A DNA stretch of 64,000 bases from Edaphosphingomonas laterariae (GCF_900188165.1 NZ_FZOS01000007.1:62001-126000); one strand, 5' to 3'. Positions 47,607 to 57,985 are shown, counted from the first letter of the stretch. Notes: generated by a model not told the origin, from the letters alone. A program made the numbers and translations.

Positions 47607-49418
47607 ATGCGGTCAAGGCGGGCGGTGCGCTACCTCAAAAAAGATTCGATAGCGGGCCGCCTCATCTATCGGCGGTCATATCCCGAGCCCCTCCGCCCAT
47701 TCCTCCCTGGCATCTCCAAGGGCGCCAAGGGTCCCCGCGAATTAGTCCGGAGCCTCAAGGCGCGAGATATCACGGAGCCGGGGGCGCTGGACCTCTATCG
47801 CGCGGCAGCGGCCGAGTATGATCTAGCCGTGGCGCACGCCCGCAAGGCGCAGAAATTCTCCGAGAAACAGGCCCGTGGCGAGTTTGACACGCTCAGCGCT
47901 GAAACGGTCGCCTATCTCGCCAAGGTCTTTGAAGCCGAATGGCACGCCCGCGAGGAAAGGGACCTTGCAGCGGGCGGCGCGGCATGGGCCGAACAAGCCC
48001 GCCACGGCTGGCAATATATGCTGGACGAATTCCGCGAATGGCGGGTGGAACAAGACCTTTACCACATGGAAGAATGGTGGGCGGACCAAGCTCGCGAGCT
48101 GTGCGCGGCCCAAGGCTACGCACTGGCTCCAGATGATCGCGATGGCCTGTTGCGCCTGTGCGCGGCCCTGAATGACGTGGCAATCATCATCAGCGATCAA
48201 TCCAAGGCCCGGCTCCGGGGCAACATCGTGCCCGTTCCTGCCGCCCCTCCGCGCCCGGAGCGCCGCGAGCCCCCCACGCGCTTCCCGAAGCTCGCGAGCG
48301 CGGCGCAGTCCTTTGAGGCGATCGTGGAGCGGCTCTTGGAAACCGAACGGCTGGGGACCGGTCAATCAACCAAGGAGGCCGCACGCACGGGACTCCGTTT
48401 CTTCCGGGAGGTCCACGGTCAGCCCGCACCATCGGCAATCACGAAGCAGATGGTGTCCGAATGGCTCGATATGTTGGCGCAGCGGCCCGCCAAGCTCGAC
48501 AAGTCCGAAATGGCCTTGCCGCTGTCCGAGGTGGTCGCCCGCTATGAGGGCCGGAAGGACATAAAGCGCCTGTCATCGACCACGCTGGAAAAATATCTCC
48601 GCGCCCTCAACGCCCGCTGGGCCCAAGCCCAGGATGAGGAAGGGTTGATAGCGGACGGTTTGCCCAACCCGTTCAGCCGCAAACGCGTAACGGCCGCTCC
48701 GCACCGCAAGCCCGTCGCCGGCCTTGGCAGGGAGACCCTAGACGCAATCTTTGCCTTGCCGATCTTTACGGCTGGCGAGCGGCCGACACAGGGCAAGGGC
48801 GAAGCGTGCTACTGGCTCCCGCTGTTGATGCTGTGGACCGGGTGCCGCCCGGAGGAAGCCGCCCAGCTCATTGTGGATGACATTTCCGTCGATCCCGTGA
48901 CCGGGCACCCCACGCTGGCGATAACGGGCGATGGTGAGCATCCCGAGAAAGGCCCGCGCCGCTTAAAGACGGCCAAGCGCTCCTCGGGGGAACGGACAAT
49001 TCACATTCCCCGGCCGTTGCTGGACCTCAATTTCCTGGCCTATGTGGCAGCCGTTCGGGCAGCGGGACACGCCGCGCTGTTCCCCAAGCTCCGCACGAAG
49101 GGCAAACGCGGCCTCCTGTTCTCGGGCTTCTCCGGTTGGTGGTCGGCCTATCTCCGCGACCATGGGGTGCTGCCGAAAGGCGACGGCCCTCGGCCTTCCC
49201 GCGAATTCCGCCACGTCTGGACCACAGCCGCACGGGAAGCTGGCATACCGAGGGAGGCGCGGGAGTACATTCAGGGGCATGTGCCGGACAAACGGGCCAC
49301 CAATGACACCTACGGCGACAGGGAAGCCCTGGGACGGGCGGCGCGAGATATCGCCTTCCCCAAAATCAACCTCTCGAAGGTCCGCCCGTGGCGCAAGGAG
49401 GACATGGCGGCCGATTGA
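47607..49418 (+). CDS. Large tyrosine site-specific integrase
   Basis: The 603-residue protein has a long N-terminal DNA-binding part with RYLKKDSIAGRLIYRRSYPEPLRPFL (DUF6538-like start), a core-binding domain (about residues 235-330), and a catalytic domain. The catalytic Arg is in LWTGCRPEEAAQL (Arg414). Box II reads SREFRHVWTT, where Arg replaces the usual first His of HxLR. The later His lies in YIQGHVPDKRATNDTYGD with the nucleophile Tyr. It is adjacent to tRNA-Glu and should recombine the 17-bp att sites. The box II change is known in some active relatives, so activity is possible. Confidence 0.9.
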   Translation: MRSRRAVRYLKKDSIAGRLIYRRSYPEPLRPFLPGISKGAKGPRELVRSLKARDITEPGALDLYRAAAAEYDLAVAHARKAQKFSEKQARGEFDTLSAETVAYLAKVFEAEWHAREERDLAAGGAAWAEQARHGWQYMLDEFREWRVEQDLYHMEEWWADQARELCAAQGYALAPDDRDGLLRLCAALNDVAIIISDQSKARLRGNIVPVPAAPPRPERREPPTRFPKLASAAQSFEAIVERLLETERLGTGQSTKEAARTGLRFFREVHGQPAPSAITKQMVSEWLDMLAQRPAKLDKSEMALPLSEVVARYEGRKDIKRLSSTTLEKYLRALNARWAQAQDEEGLIADGLPNPFSRKRVTAAPHRKPVAGLGRETLDAIFALPIFTAGERPTQGKGEACYWLPLLMLWTGCRPEEAAQLIVDDISVDPVTGHPTLAITGDGEHPEKGPRRLKTAKRSSGERTIHIPRPLLDLNFLAYVAAVRAAGHAALFPKLRTKGKRGLLFSGFSGWWSAYLRDHGVLPKGDGPRPSREFRHVWTTAAREAGIPREAREYIQGHVPDKRATNDTYGDREALGRAARDIAFPKINLSKVRPWRKEDMAAD

Positions 49419-49559
49419 CGCTGTTGTTCCCGCTGTGTCAAACTTGACAGGGTAAAGCCCCGAAAGCCGCTGAAAGAGCCGGTTTCACGCTCCTTGGTCG
49501 AGAACGCTTTCCCGGCCTCCTTAACGACGTTCTGCGGCGAAAAGCCCCGATCGCCGCGC

Positions 49560-50300
49560 CTAAATATCCAACAAGGCCGCAGCCTCAGTGTGGTGCATCG
49601 GTGTCGGCGGTTCCTCTTCGCGCTCCAGCCGGTCCGCAAGCTCCTGAACGGCCGCCAAGATGGACGCCCGGCCATCCTCCTCCAGCGTGAAATATGTCCG
49701 CCAAAGCGCATCCACGAGGTCCTCGGCTTCTTCGTGCCGCTCACGGGCCAACGCCGCCTCGTCCTCCTCCGCATTGCGCGGCTTATAGCCGTCCGGAAAC
49801 TCGGTGTCCTGATCCAGTGCCTCGCCCCGCGCCTTGAGTTTCTGACGAAGAGCCTCGTGGCTAAGGACCCCGCCTAGCTCAGCAGATATTACGCGGCTCG
49901 GCTTGGTAAGGCCCCGCTCGTCGATATGCCCCCTGCGCTCAAGGTAGAGGTCAAGCATCCGGTCCTTGTCGGCCCTTGTCAGTCGCTTCCCGTGCTTGGT
50001 GTTCGCCGTGAGCGCTACCGCTTGCGCATCGGCCAGCGACATCTTCGCGACCTCCGCCTTGATCGCACCGAATCCCGCCTGCCTATGGGCCGCGAGGCGA
50101 TGGAAGCCGTCCACGAGGTAAAGCGCCTCCCCAACCTTCGCGACCTTCACGGGCGGCATTTCCTGCCCTTGCGTCAGGACGCGCTCATACTGCCTCACGG
50201 TGCTGGGATCGGTGCCGTTCGCCCGGTTCTGGAGGTCCTTCCGCTCCCGCACGGCGCTAACGGCCAGCGTTTCCTCTTTCCAATTATGCTTCGCCTTCAC
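49560..50300 (-). CDS. ParB-like nuclease-domain protein
   Basis: The 246-residue protein from GTG 50300 has a ParB N-terminal-type domain: LAVSAVRERKDLQNRANGTDPSTVRQYERVLTQGQEMPPVKVAKVGEALYLVDGFHRLAAHRQAG, in which the VDGFHRLAAHR box corresponds to the ParB GERRxRA box. The rest is charged and helical with an acidic C-terminus. No parA partner is adjacent, so plasmid-type partition is unlikely; a regulatory or ParB/Srx-fold role is possible. It lies between the integrase (convergent) and the resolvase gene. Confidence 0.8.
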   Translation of the reverse strand: MKAKHNWKEETLAVSAVRERKDLQNRANGTDPSTVRQYERVLTQGQEMPPVKVAKVGEALYLVDGFHRLAAHRQAGFGAIKAEVAKMSLADAQAVALTANTKHGKRLTRADKDRMLDLYLERRGHIDERGLTKPSRVISAELGGVLSHEALRQKLKARGEALDQDTEFPDGYKPRNAEEDEAALARERHEEAEDLVDALWRTYFTLEEDGRASILAAVQELADRLEREEEPPTPMHHTEAAALLDI

Positions 50301-50599
50301 GCACTCACGTCCTTCTCGATCGTCGCAATCATCATCATTGTAGCCGTCCCCTGCGGGTCTCGCGGCCAGTGTCCAGCCTTTTCGGGTCCCAGCCCGTCCA
50401 TCGCCGCCGCTCGCCTGGAAGTACCTCGTATCGGACTCCCTAGGGCCGTGTGGTGAGCCCTAAGCCCCGCTGTGGCGCGGACAACAGCCCGACACCGCCA
50501 CCCGAATATCATCCGGGTTAAATGCTCCCCGATCCAGCCCCGCGAGGCCCAACGCCCCCGTTCGGCAGCTCCGCGCCGCGCCAAGCCGCCCCAGGGTCC

Positions 50600-51178
50600 T
50601 CACGCCGCGCAATGACGCTTTACGGTGGTCGGGGAGATGTCGAAATGGTCCGCAGTCGCCTTGATGCTCGCCCCGTTCGCCTTGCGCCACGCGACCACCT
50701 CGGCCCTGTCCGCCTTGCTTGGCCGCCCCAGGCTCGCCTTGCCGCGATGGGTGAGCCCCGTGACCACTAAGTGTGCCCGAGCTACCGTGCGGCCCGCCTC
50801 GCACCGTTCCCTGATCCGGTTGCGCTCGATCTCCGCCATCTGGGCGAGGACGGCGACGATGATCTTGCCCGCGTCCCCGGCGATCGGCCCAAGGCCACTC
50901 ACGTCCACGGTTACGCCCCGATCCAGAAGCGCCTTCACGGTCGCCTGAACGTCCAGCGCATCGCGGCCCAGCCGGTCGATCGCATAGACGTGGACGCTAT
51001 CGCCCTTCCGGACGTGCTTGAGCAACGCGGCGAAGTCTGGCCGGTCCGCTGCCGGTGTCGTCCCGCTGATCCCCTCATCGGTGAATTCCTCATCGAAATT
51101 CCCGCCCAGGGCTTCCCGCTGCGCCTCCACGGATTGGTCCAGGGTCGAGACTCGGTAGTAGGCAACACGATGGGACAC
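50600..51178 (-). CDS. Serine recombinase (resolvase/invertase family)
   Basis: The 192-residue protein has the resolvase catalytic domain with Ser11 in VAYYRVSTLDQSVEAQREAL, DEGISGTTPAADRPDFAALLKHVRKGDSVHVYAIDRLGRD, and AVLAQMAEIERNRIRERCEAG. A C-terminal helix-turn-helix (ASIKATADHFDISPTTVKRHC) follows. It is of the small Tn3-resolvase or DNA-invertase size. A candidate crossover palindrome lies upstream at 51236-51245. It may resolve multimers or mediate inversion in the element. Confidence 0.93.
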   Translation of the reverse strand: MSHRVAYYRVSTLDQSVEAQREALGGNFDEEFTDEGISGTTPAADRPDFAALLKHVRKGDSVHVYAIDRLGRDALDVQATVKALLDRGVTVDVSGLGPIAGDAGKIIVAVLAQMAEIERNRIRERCEAGRTVARAHLVVTGLTHRGKASLGRPSKADRAEVVAWRKANGASIKATADHFDISPTTVKRHCAA

Positions 51179-51833
51179 GGGGCAGCTCCGAATGGTCCGA
51201 AAGATACGTGGCCCATATCGGTCTAGTCCATAATCATGTCGACATATCTTGTGGGCCGATCTGCCATGCCCGCTATGGGCTGGACCAGAACCTAGAAGTT
51301 ATGGACCAGAAAGGGGAATCCACGTCAGTCGCCCACCCCGCCCACTGTTGCCAGATAGACCATCCTCGGCGTGGGCAAATGTCCCCAACGGCCCCGGAGC
51401 GCGGCCCTAATGTCCCGCACCCCACGGCTGGCTGCACCCCGAGCCCCGGGCCGTCCTCATCGCCCCCAGCGTCTTCCCGCCATCCTCGCGCTCCTCTCAG
51501 CCCGGACGCCAGCGGGGCAGCGAATGCCCAGGGTGTCGCGGGTCCCTCCCGCCGCCCTCGGTGGTCCCAAGCGATTTCCGCCAATCAGGATTCGAGACTG
51601 GCGGCTTCGCTAGAGAAAAATTCCGGCCGGTCGGACCCTAGCTCCATCCTCGCGCCGCTGGAGAATTCCCGAGGGCACACAGCGCGGGTCCCCTTTCGGT
51701 GCTTCCGGTTCCATCGGCCGAGGTCGGTGGCGCGGCTGGGAAGCGTGGGGTTACATTTTGGCTGTGAGGTCGGCCTAGGGGCTGTTCGGGGCAGAAGAGC
51801 AAGGGCTGGATTGCGGACGGAAACGGTCCGATA
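51179..51833. other. 655-base stretch without convincing gene, candidate resolvase site
   Basis: Nearest the resolvase gene are the perfect palindrome ATGTCGACAT (51236-51245) and the inverted arms GGCCCA (51210-51215) and TGGGCC (51252-51257), reminiscent of a resolvase binding region. A short direct repeat TGGACCAGAA occurs near 51280 and 51303. The remainder is GC-rich and I see no coding signature on either strand. Confidence 0.4.
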
Positions 51834-52397
51834 TTACCCCCACGGACCGCCCGATAGCGATTTGCTTGTCGCGAGGCGGGCCAAAGCCCGATCGACATTG
51901 CCCTTTATTGCTTCCTTATCACCAAAGAAAATCGAGGCTACTTCATCAAAGCCGAACTGAGCATCTATCTGAAAGTCAGACAAAGGTGCTGGCACGTCCC
52001 ATTCATCATTGCTCTGCCGGATTGGCGACAGCGCACCGCAGATTTGCATTCGGAACTGCCCAAGAATCCGATCAGCCTCGAATGTTAGCCGGAGCCTTGA
52101 AACGGCATGCGTCCGCAAACCACCATATTCATAAGCCTCCAGCCCGTGGCACTCGCTCATCTCGCCAAGGTAGGGGCCTTCGAAGCTAAACACGGAAGTC
52201 TCACGCTCAAGACAATGCGTTAGAACGGCGCTCGGCACATAGATCGCCAAGTGGGCACCTCTCGTCGAAACGCGATCGGTGTCTGGGTCTAATCTATGCA
52301 CGCTGATGCCCAAGGTCAGAAAACTGAGCGAGCAATGCGTGTAGCTCAGGTCGGGCCGACCAGCCACGACTACGCTGACATTTCCAATCTTTGCCAT
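51834..52397 (-). CDS. Orphan island protein, function unknown
   Basis: The 187-residue protein starts MAKIGNVSVVVAGRPDLSYTHCSLSFLTLGISVHRLDPDTDRVSTRGAHLAIYVPSAV. It has a beta-rich pattern, an acidic middle part (SNDEWDVPAPLSDFQID) and no signal or membrane segment. The codon use is less GC-biased than that of its neighbours, as expected of imported cargo. I recognise no family. An in-frame TTG at 52418 could add seven residues. Confidence 0.6.
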   Translation of the reverse strand: MAKIGNVSVVVAGRPDLSYTHCSLSFLTLGISVHRLDPDTDRVSTRGAHLAIYVPSAVLTHCLERETSVFSFEGPYLGEMSECHGLEAYEYGGLRTHAVSRLRLTFEADRILGQFRMQICGALSPIRQSNDEWDVPAPLSDFQIDAQFGFDEVASIFFGDKEAIKGNVDRALARLATSKSLSGGPWG

Positions 52398-52545
52398 CGG
52401 ATAGACGTGTAGCCTCAAAGCGACATGCCATGCCAGCTTCGAAACCGCTCCCGGTCATAGCGCTCCAGCGAAGTCCCAGCCGCCAACGAGGAACGCCCGA
52501 GGACCACATGATCCCCGAGCCTCATCCGCGCCTCGTCTAGCCGCC

Positions 52546-52713
52546 TTACGCCGCCAAAAGCCGCTCAAGGTCCACTCGGGTCATCACCACGTCACTCACA
52601 GCCCCGAGATGATCCCGCTGGATCACCACGAAAACGCCATCGTCCATCCGCTCGGCATGGCCGTCCGTAAGCTCGATCGTGTTCGCGGGGGCTGACGTGG
52701 CGATGATGGTCAT
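52546..52713 (-). CDS. Small island protein (55 residues), function unknown
   Basis: It reads MTIIATSAPANTIELTDGHAERMDDGVFVVIQRDH, then an L-G-A-V-S-D-V-V stretch and TRVDLERLLAA: a compact beta-rich chain ending in a helix. GAAGGA precedes the ATG by about 13 bases. A longer in-frame reading from 52911 would run across the attR repeat and is unlikely. It may be part of the tRNA-Glu element, lying 159 bases from attR. Low information content; the reality of the gene is moderate. Confidence 0.5.
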   Translation of the reverse strand: MTIIATSAPANTIELTDGHAERMDDGVFVVIQRDHLGAVSDVVMTRVDLERLLAA

Positions 52714-52871
52714 AGCGTCCGGTTGTCCTTCAAGTTTCCGCTCGTCGCTGATCGGTGAGCTGTGGGCGGCGCTCCCTATTGAAGGCGATACAGAATGGCA
52801 ATACGAATGGGCGCAAGGAATCGGCATGAAAAGTGGCTTATTTCCTTGGCTTCGTTGACTTGCAGCGCTCC

Positions 52872-52888
52872 TCCCGTAGGGGTCACCA
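52872..52888 (+). repeat. attR of the tRNA-Glu element
   Basis: Identical to the last 17 bases of tRNA-Glu at 47480-47496. The preceding bases do not extend the tRNA. It lies 37 bases before the kdpE stop. Confidence 0.88.
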
Positions 52889-52924
52889 TTCCCGCCCACG
52901 CGGCGCAGCAAGCACCTCAGCCCT

Positions 52925-53632
52925 TCAAGTTCCCTCCGCGCCGGGCCGCGCCAGCAGGCGGTAGCCGACGGCCAGTTCGTTGACGATCAGCCTGGGGCGG
53001 CTGGTGTCCTGTTCCAGTTTTTGCCGCAGACCGCGGACGGCGATGCGGAGATAATCGACCCGGTCTTCATGCGCCGGGCCCCATACGGCCTTCAGCAATT
53101 GCGCGTGGCTGATCACGCGATCGGGCCGGCGGGCGAGTTCGGCCAGGATGCCATATTCCTTGGGGGTCAGGTGCACTTCGTCGCCATCGCGGGTGACGCG
53201 GCGGTGGGCGAGGTCGATGCGGATATTGCCCGCGTCGATACGATCCTGCTCGCCATTGCCGGACAATCGGTGGCGCAGCGCCGTGCGCACGCGGGCGAGC
53301 ACCTCCTCGGTATCGAACGGCTTGGTGACATAATCGTCGGCGCTGAGATCGAGCGCGGCCACCTTTTCGGCCGTATCATCGCGCGCGGAGACAACCAGAA
53401 CGGTCGCGCCCGAGCGCTGCTTGATCGGCTGGATCAGTTCCAGCCCGTCGCGATCGGGCAGCCCGAGATCGAGCAGGACGACCTCGGGCTTTTCGATGTC
53501 GGCCAGCGACAGGCCTTCGCGGGCGGAGCCGGCTTCCGTCACCTCATGCCCGGCGCGCTGGAGGGCGGCGCGGAGGAGGCGACGGATATGGGCGTCATCC
53601 TCTATCACCAATATCCGGGCGGTCTGCGGCAT
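52925..53632 (-). CDS. kdpE: Response regulator KdpE
   Basis: An OmpR-family regulator activated by KdpD to switch on kdpFABC under potassium limitation. The 235-residue protein has the receiver domain with VIEDD, phosphoacceptor Asp55 in VVLLDLGLPDRDG and Lys of YVTKPFD, and a winged-helix effector domain ending DRVDYLRIAVRGLRQKLEQD...NELAVGYRLL. It is last in the minus-strand unit, 9 bases after kdpC, and separate from kdpD, which is divergent at the other end. Its 3' end borders the tRNA-Glu element. Confidence 0.95.
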   Translation of the reverse strand: MPQTARILVIEDDAHIRRLLRAALQRAGHEVTEAGSAREGLSLADIEKPEVVLLDLGLPDRDGLELIQPIKQRSGATVLVVSARDDTAEKVAALDLSADDYVTKPFDTEEVLARVRTALRHRLSGNGEQDRIDAGNIRIDLAHRRVTRDGDEVHLTPKEYGILAELARRPDRVISHAQLLKAVWGPAHEDRVDYLRIAVRGLRQKLEQDTSRPRLIVNELAVGYRLLARPGAEGT

Positions 53633-53641
53633 GGCGGCAGA

Positions 53642-54229
53642 TTAGCGGCCGGCCGCCATGCGGTCGAGCGCGCGATTGAGCGCCAGCACGTTGACGCGCG
53701 GTTCGCCCAATATGCCGATCAGGGGCTTTTCCCGATGGGCCTCCACCAGTTCGCGCAGCGGTGCGACGGGCAGGCCGCGCGCACGCGCCACGCGATCGAC
53801 CTGATAGAGCGCGGCGGCCGGGCTGATATGCGGATCGAGGCCCGAGCCCGATGTCGTCACGAGATCGATCGGCACGGCCTTGCCGGGGGCGGTGGCCGCA
53901 AGCGCCTTCACATCGGCACCGGCGCGATCGGCCAACGCCTGGCTGGCCGGGCCGAGATTGGAGCCGCTGGAGGCCGACGCATCATAGCCATCGGCGCCGG
54001 CAGCCGACGGCCGGCCATGGAAATAGGCGTCGCTCGCGAAACGCTGGCCGATCAGTTCGGACCCGACGACCTGGCCGCCATCGCGGATCAGGCTGCCATT
54101 GGCCTGTTTCGGGAACAGTGCCTGGCCGATGCCGGTCAGCGCGAGCGGATAGACAATGCCGAGCAGCAGCGCGAAGGCGATCAGCAGCATGAACGCGGGG
54201 CGCAGGGCGGTTTTAAGATCGGTGAGCAT
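53642..54229 (-). CDS. kdpC: Potassium-transporting ATPase subunit C
   Basis: KdpC raises the affinity of the pump for ATP and sits beside KdpA and KdpB. The 195-residue protein has one N-terminal transmembrane helix ([23 protein letters not shown]), then the periplasmic part with [46 protein letters not shown], and [32 protein letters not shown] 54229 after GAGGA is chosen; a TTG at 54247 would overlap kdpB. It starts 10 bases after kdpB. Confidence 0.95.
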   Translation of the reverse strand: MLTDLKTALRPAFMLLIAFALLLGIVYPLALTGIGQALFPKQANGSLIRDGGQVVGSELIGQRFASDAYFHGRPSAAGADGYDASASSGSNLGPASQALADRAGADVKALAATAPGKAVPIDLVTTSGSGLDPHISPAAALYQVDRVARARGLPVAPLRELVEAHREKPLIGILGEPRVNVLALNRALDRMAAGR

Positions 54230-54239
54230 CTGAAGATCC

Positions 54240-56270
54240 TCAGGCAAAGTGAAGGCCGGTCACGGCCAGATCGATCAGCTTGATCCCCGCGAACGGGGCG
54301 ACGAGCCCGCCGAGGCCGTAGATCGCGAGATTGCGGGCGAGCAGGGGGCCTGCCGCCATCGGGCGATACCGGACGCCTTTGAGCGCCAGCGGCACGAGCA
54401 GCGGGATGATGATCGCGTTGAAGATGATGGCGGAAAGCACCGCGCTTTCAGGCGTCTTGAGGCCCATGACGTTGAGCACGCCCAGCGCCGGGTAAAGCGC
54501 CACGAAGATCGCGGGAATGATCGCGAAATATTTGGCGACATCGTTGGCGACGGAGAAGGTGGTCAGCGCGCCGCGCGTCATCAGCAATTGCTTGCCGAGG
54601 CCGACGATCTCGATCAGCTTGGTCGGATCGCTGTCGAGATCGACCATGTTGCCGGCCTCGCGCGCGGCCTGCGTGCCGGTGTTCATCGCCACGCCAACGT
54701 CGGCCTGGGCGAGGGCGGGCGCGTCGTTGGTGCCGTCACCGCACATCGCGACCAGCCGGCCCTGCGCCTGTTCGTTGCGGATGAAGGCCAGCTTGTCCTC
54801 CGGCGTCGCCTGGGCGAGGAAATCATCGACCCCGGCCTCGGCAGCGATGGCAGCCGCCGTCAGCGGATTGTCGCCGGTGATCATCACCGTGCGGATGCCC
54901 ATCTTGCGCAGTTCGCCGAAGCGTTCGCGGACACCGGCCTTCACCACATCCTTGAGGTGGATCGCGCCCAGCAGCCGCCCGTCGCGGATCACGGCGAGCG
55001 GGGTGCCGCCCGAACGCGCGATTTCATCGGTGATGCGGCGCAATTCCTCGATGGCCGGGCCGTCGGCGCCGCCGCCTTCCGCCTTCAGCACCGAATCCAC
55101 CGCGCCCTTCTGGATCAGCACGCCGGCCACGCGGACGCCGGAAAGCCGGGTTTGCGCGGAAAAGGGAATGATGTCGGAACCGGCCGGCAAGGCCGCGACC
55201 CGCAGGGCATGGCGTTCGCGGGCCAGCGCGACGATCGAACGGCCTTCGGGCGTTTCGTCGGCAAGGCTGGACAGCAGGGCCGCTTCGGCAAGCGCGTTGC
55301 TGTCGATACCGGCCAGCGGGCGGAGTTCGGTGGCCTGGCGATCGCCCACGGTGATCGTGCCGGTCTTGTCGAGCAGCAGCACGTCGACATCGCCTGCCGC
55401 CTCGACCGCGCGGCCGGATTTGGCGAGGACGTTGAAGCGCACCAGCCGGTCCATGCCGGCAATGCCGATCGCGGACAGCAGCGCCGCGATCGTCGTCGGG
55501 ATCAGCGTGATGAGGAGTGCTGCGAGCAGCACGACGGGCACCGCGCCGCCGGCATAAGCGGCAAAGCCGGGGATGGTGGCGACCGCGATCAGGAAGATGA
55601 TGGTGAGCCCGACGAGCAGGATCGTCAGCGCCACCTCGTTCGGCGTCTTGCGGCGTTCCGCGCCTTCGACCAGCGCGATCATGCGATCGAGGAAGCCATG
55701 ACCCGCCTCGGCGGTGACGCGCACCTTGATCCGATCGGAAATGACGCGCGTGCCGGCGGTGACGGCGGAACGGTCGCCGCCGGCCTCGCGGATCACGGGC
55801 GCGCTTTCGCCGTTGATGGCCGCTTCGTTGACCGATGCGACGCCTTCGATGACCTCGCCGTCGGCGGGGATCAGATCGCCGGTTTCGACAAGGACGATGG
55901 CATCCTTGTCCAGCCGGCTGGCCGGCACGATTTCATAAGTGTCGCCGACGCCGAGCATCAGCTTGGCCTTCAATTCGGCCTTGGTTGCGCGGAGCGAGGC
56001 GGCCTGCGCGCGCCCGCGCCCTTCCGCCAGCGCCTCGGCGAAGGTGCCGAACAGCACGGTCAGCCACAGCCAGATCACCAACTGGATCTGGAAGCCGACC
56101 GACAGGCCGGGGTCGCCGATAACAAGCAGCAGCGTCAGTAGGGCTGCCACACAGGCGGTTACGAACAGCACCGGATTACGGATCAGCTGGCGCGGGGAGA
56201 GCTTGCGGAGCGCATCGCGACAGGCGGGCATGATCAGCGCGGCGCTGAACATCGATGATGGAGCAGTCAT
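54240..56270 (-). CDS. kdpB: Potassium-transporting P-type ATPase subunit B
   Basis: The catalytic subunit of the KdpFABC potassium pump. The 676-residue P-type ATPase has the TGES-equivalent NGESAPV loop, phosphorylated Asp301 in [12 protein letters not shown], the [13 protein letters not shown] nucleotide-binding part, [22 protein letters not shown] and [22 protein letters not shown]. Seven membrane segments are placed as expected. ATG 56270 is the start; a longer in-frame reading has no homology. It lies 11 bases after kdpA. Confidence 0.97.
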   Translation of the reverse strand: MTAPSSMFSAALIMPACRDALRKLSPRQLIRNPVLFVTACVAALLTLLLVIGDPGLSVGFQIQLVIWLWLTVLFGTFAEALAEGRGRAQAASLRATKAELKAKLMLGVGDTYEIVPASRLDKDAIVLVETGDLIPADGEVIEGVASVNEAAINGESAPVIREAGGDRSAVTAGTRVISDRIKVRVTAEAGHGFLDRMIALVEGAERRKTPNEVALTILLVGLTIIFLIAVATIPGFAAYAGGAVPVVLLAALLITLIPTTIAALLSAIGIAGMDRLVRFNVLAKSGRAVEAAGDVDVLLLDKTGTITVGDRQATELRPLAGIDSNALAEAALLSSLADETPEGRSIVALARERHALRVAALPAGSDIIPFSAQTRLSGVRVAGVLIQKGAVDSVLKAEGGGADGPAIEELRRITDEIARSGGTPLAVIRDGRLLGAIHLKDVVKAGVRERFGELRKMGIRTVMITGDNPLTAAAIAAEAGVDDFLAQATPEDKLAFIRNEQAQGRLVAMCGDGTNDAPALAQADVGVAMNTGTQAAREAGNMVDLDSDPTKLIEIVGLGKQLLMTRGALTTFSVANDVAKYFAIIPAIFVALYPALGVLNVMGLKTPESAVLSAIIFNAIIIPLLVPLALKGVRYRPMAAGPLLARNLAIYGLGGLVAPFAGIKLIDLAVTGLHFA

Positions 56271-56281
56271 GGTCTGGTCCC

Positions 56282-57985
56282 TCAGAAGAGCTGGCCGCCG
56301 GCCATCGCCAGGTGATCGGCGATCGGCCCGAGGGCGAGGCTGGGGAGGAAGGTGAGGCCACCGAGGATGAGGATGATGCCGACGAGCAGGCCGATCCACA
56401 GACCGCCGGTGGTGGGGAAGGAGCCGCTGGTGGCGGGCGTGTAGCGCTTGGCGGCAAGGTTGCCGGCGATGGCGAGCACGGGCACCATCACGAAGAAGCG
56501 GCCCATCCACATCGCGATGCCGATCAGCCCGTTATAGAAGGGCGTGCCCGCGGTCAGGCCGGCGAAGGCCGAACCGTTATTGCCGGCGCCGGAGGTGAAG
56601 GCATAGAGAATCTCGGAGAAGCCGTGCGGCCCCTTGTTGAGCGGCCCGGCAAGGCCGGCGGGCAGCACGCTGGCGATAGCCGTCAGCCCCAGGATGACGA
56701 GCGGCAGCACCGCGATCGCCAACACCGCGAGCTTCACGTCCCGCGCCTCGATCTTCTTGCCCACATATTCCGGCGTGCGGCCGACCATCAGGCCTGCGAC
56801 GAACACGGCCAGGATCGCGAACAGCAGGAAGCCGTAGATGCCCGCGCCGACGCCGCCGACGATCACTTCGCCAAGCTGCATGTTGAACAGCGGCACCAGC
56901 CCGCCCAGCGGCATGAAGCTGTCGTGCATCGCGTTCACCGCGCCGCAGGACGCGGCGGTCGTGACGACGGTGAAAAGGGCGGAGGCGGCGGTGCCGAAGC
57001 GCACTTCCTTGCCTTCCATATTGCCGCCGGAAACACCGAGGCCATGGAAGACGGGGTTGCCCGCCGCCTCCTGCCAGTAAGTGACGGCCGTGCCCAGGAG
57101 GAACAAAAACAGCATGGCCGCCAGAATCGTCCAACCCTGCCGCGTGTCGCCCACCGCCTTGCCGAAGCACCAGGTGAGGCCGACGCCGATCGCGAAGATC
57201 GAGAGCATCTGGATAAGGTTGGTCAGCGCGGTCGGGTTCTCGAACGGATGCGCGCTGTTGGCGTTGAAGAAGCCGCCGCCATTGGTGCCCAGCATCTTGA
57301 TCGCTTCCTGGCTGGCCACTGGCCCCAGCGCGATCGTCTGGCGGGCGCCTTCCAGCGTGGTGGCGTCGATGGAGGCCGCAAGGGTCTGCGGCACGCCGCT
57401 GGCGATCAGGAAGGTCGCATAAGCGATGCAGATCGGCAGCAGCAGATAGAGCGTCGCCCGCGTCATATCGGCCCAGAAATTGCCGACGCTCTTCGCTTCG
57501 CGGCGTGCGAAGCCCCGGAACAGCGCGAAGGCGACGGCGATGCCGCTCGCCGCGGAAAGGAAGTTCTGGATGCCAAGCCCCAGCATCTGGCTGAGGTTGG
57601 AAAGCGTTGCTTCGCCCGAATACCATTGCCAGTTGGTGTTGGTGGTGAAGCTGACGGCGGTGTTGAATGCGCCGTCCGCGCCCATGCCGGCATAGCCGCG
57701 CGGGTTGAGCGGCAGCACATCCTGCAGGCGAAGGACCAGATAGGTCAGCAACAGCACCGCCACGTTGAACAGCAGCATATGGACGGCATAGCGCCGCCAT
57801 CCCTGTTCCTCGTCCGGGTCGATGCCCGCCAGGCGGTAAAAGCCGCGCTCCACCGGGCCCAACACATGGTGCAACGGGGTGCGGCGCCCTTCGTAAAGCG
57901 CGAACAGCCAGAGCCCCATGGGCTTGGCCAGCGCGACGATGAGGGCGATGAACAACAGGATCAGCGCCCAGCCTTCATAGGTCAT
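56282..57985 (-). CDS. kdpA: Potassium-transporting ATPase subunit A
   Basis: The potassium-binding channel-like subunit. The 567-residue polytopic protein has four pore-loop-like filters: [53 protein letters not shown], and [16 protein letters not shown]. The [26 protein letters not shown] start and the closing [16 protein letters not shown] are typical. It begins 15 bases after kdpF and runs into kdpB. The length is in the usual range. Confidence 0.97.
   Translation of the reverse strand: MTYEGWALILLFIALIVALAKPMGLWLFALYEGRRTPLHHVLGPVERGFYRLAGIDPDEEQGWRRYAVHMLLFNVAVLLLTYLVLRLQDVLPLNPRGYAGMGADGAFNTAVSFTTNTNWQWYSGEATLSNLSQMLGLGIQNFLSAASGIAVAFALFRGFARREAKSVGNFWADMTRATLYLLLPICIAYATFLIASGVPQTLAASIDATTLEGARQTIALGPVASQEAIKMLGTNGGGFFNANSAHPFENPTALTNLIQMLSIFAIGVGLTWCFGKAVGDTRQGWTILAAMLFLFLLGTAVTYWQEAAGNPVFHGLGVSGGNMEGKEVRFGTAASALFTVVTTAASCGAVNAMHDSFMPLGGLVPLFNMQLGEVIVGGVGAGIYGFLLFAILAVFVAGLMVGRTPEYVGKKIEARDVKLAVLAIAVLPLVILGLTAIASVLPAGLAGPLNKGPHGFSEILYAFTSGAGNNGSAFAGLTAGTPFYNGLIGIAMWMGRFFVMVPVLAIAGNLAAKRYTPATSGSFPTTGGLWIGLLVGIILILGGLTFLPSLALGPIADHLAMAGGQLF

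Larger units (their letters stand above)
47480..52888. mobile_element. Integrated element at tRNA-Glu(CTC), 5.4 kb
   Basis: It is bounded by 17-bp identical copies of the tRNA-Glu 3' end (TCCCGTAGGGGTCACCA). A tyrosine integrase begins 110 bases after the tRNA. A ParB-like protein, a serine resolvase, an orphan protein and a 55-residue protein lie on the minus strand. The right end abuts the kdpE 3' end by 37 bases. No replication or phage structural genes are seen, so it is a small integrative element or a remnant. Confidence 0.85.

Noticed and set aside
50297-50584. Minus-strand 95-codon frame between the resolvase and the ParB-like gene
   Set aside because: Low-complexity Arg/Gly/Ala composition, no motif, and no clear ribosome site. 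It ends at the ParB start by chance of frame.
51273-51584. Minus-strand 103-codon frame upstream of the resolvase
   Set aside because: Composition and lack of motifs suggest a chance frame in GC-rich DNA.
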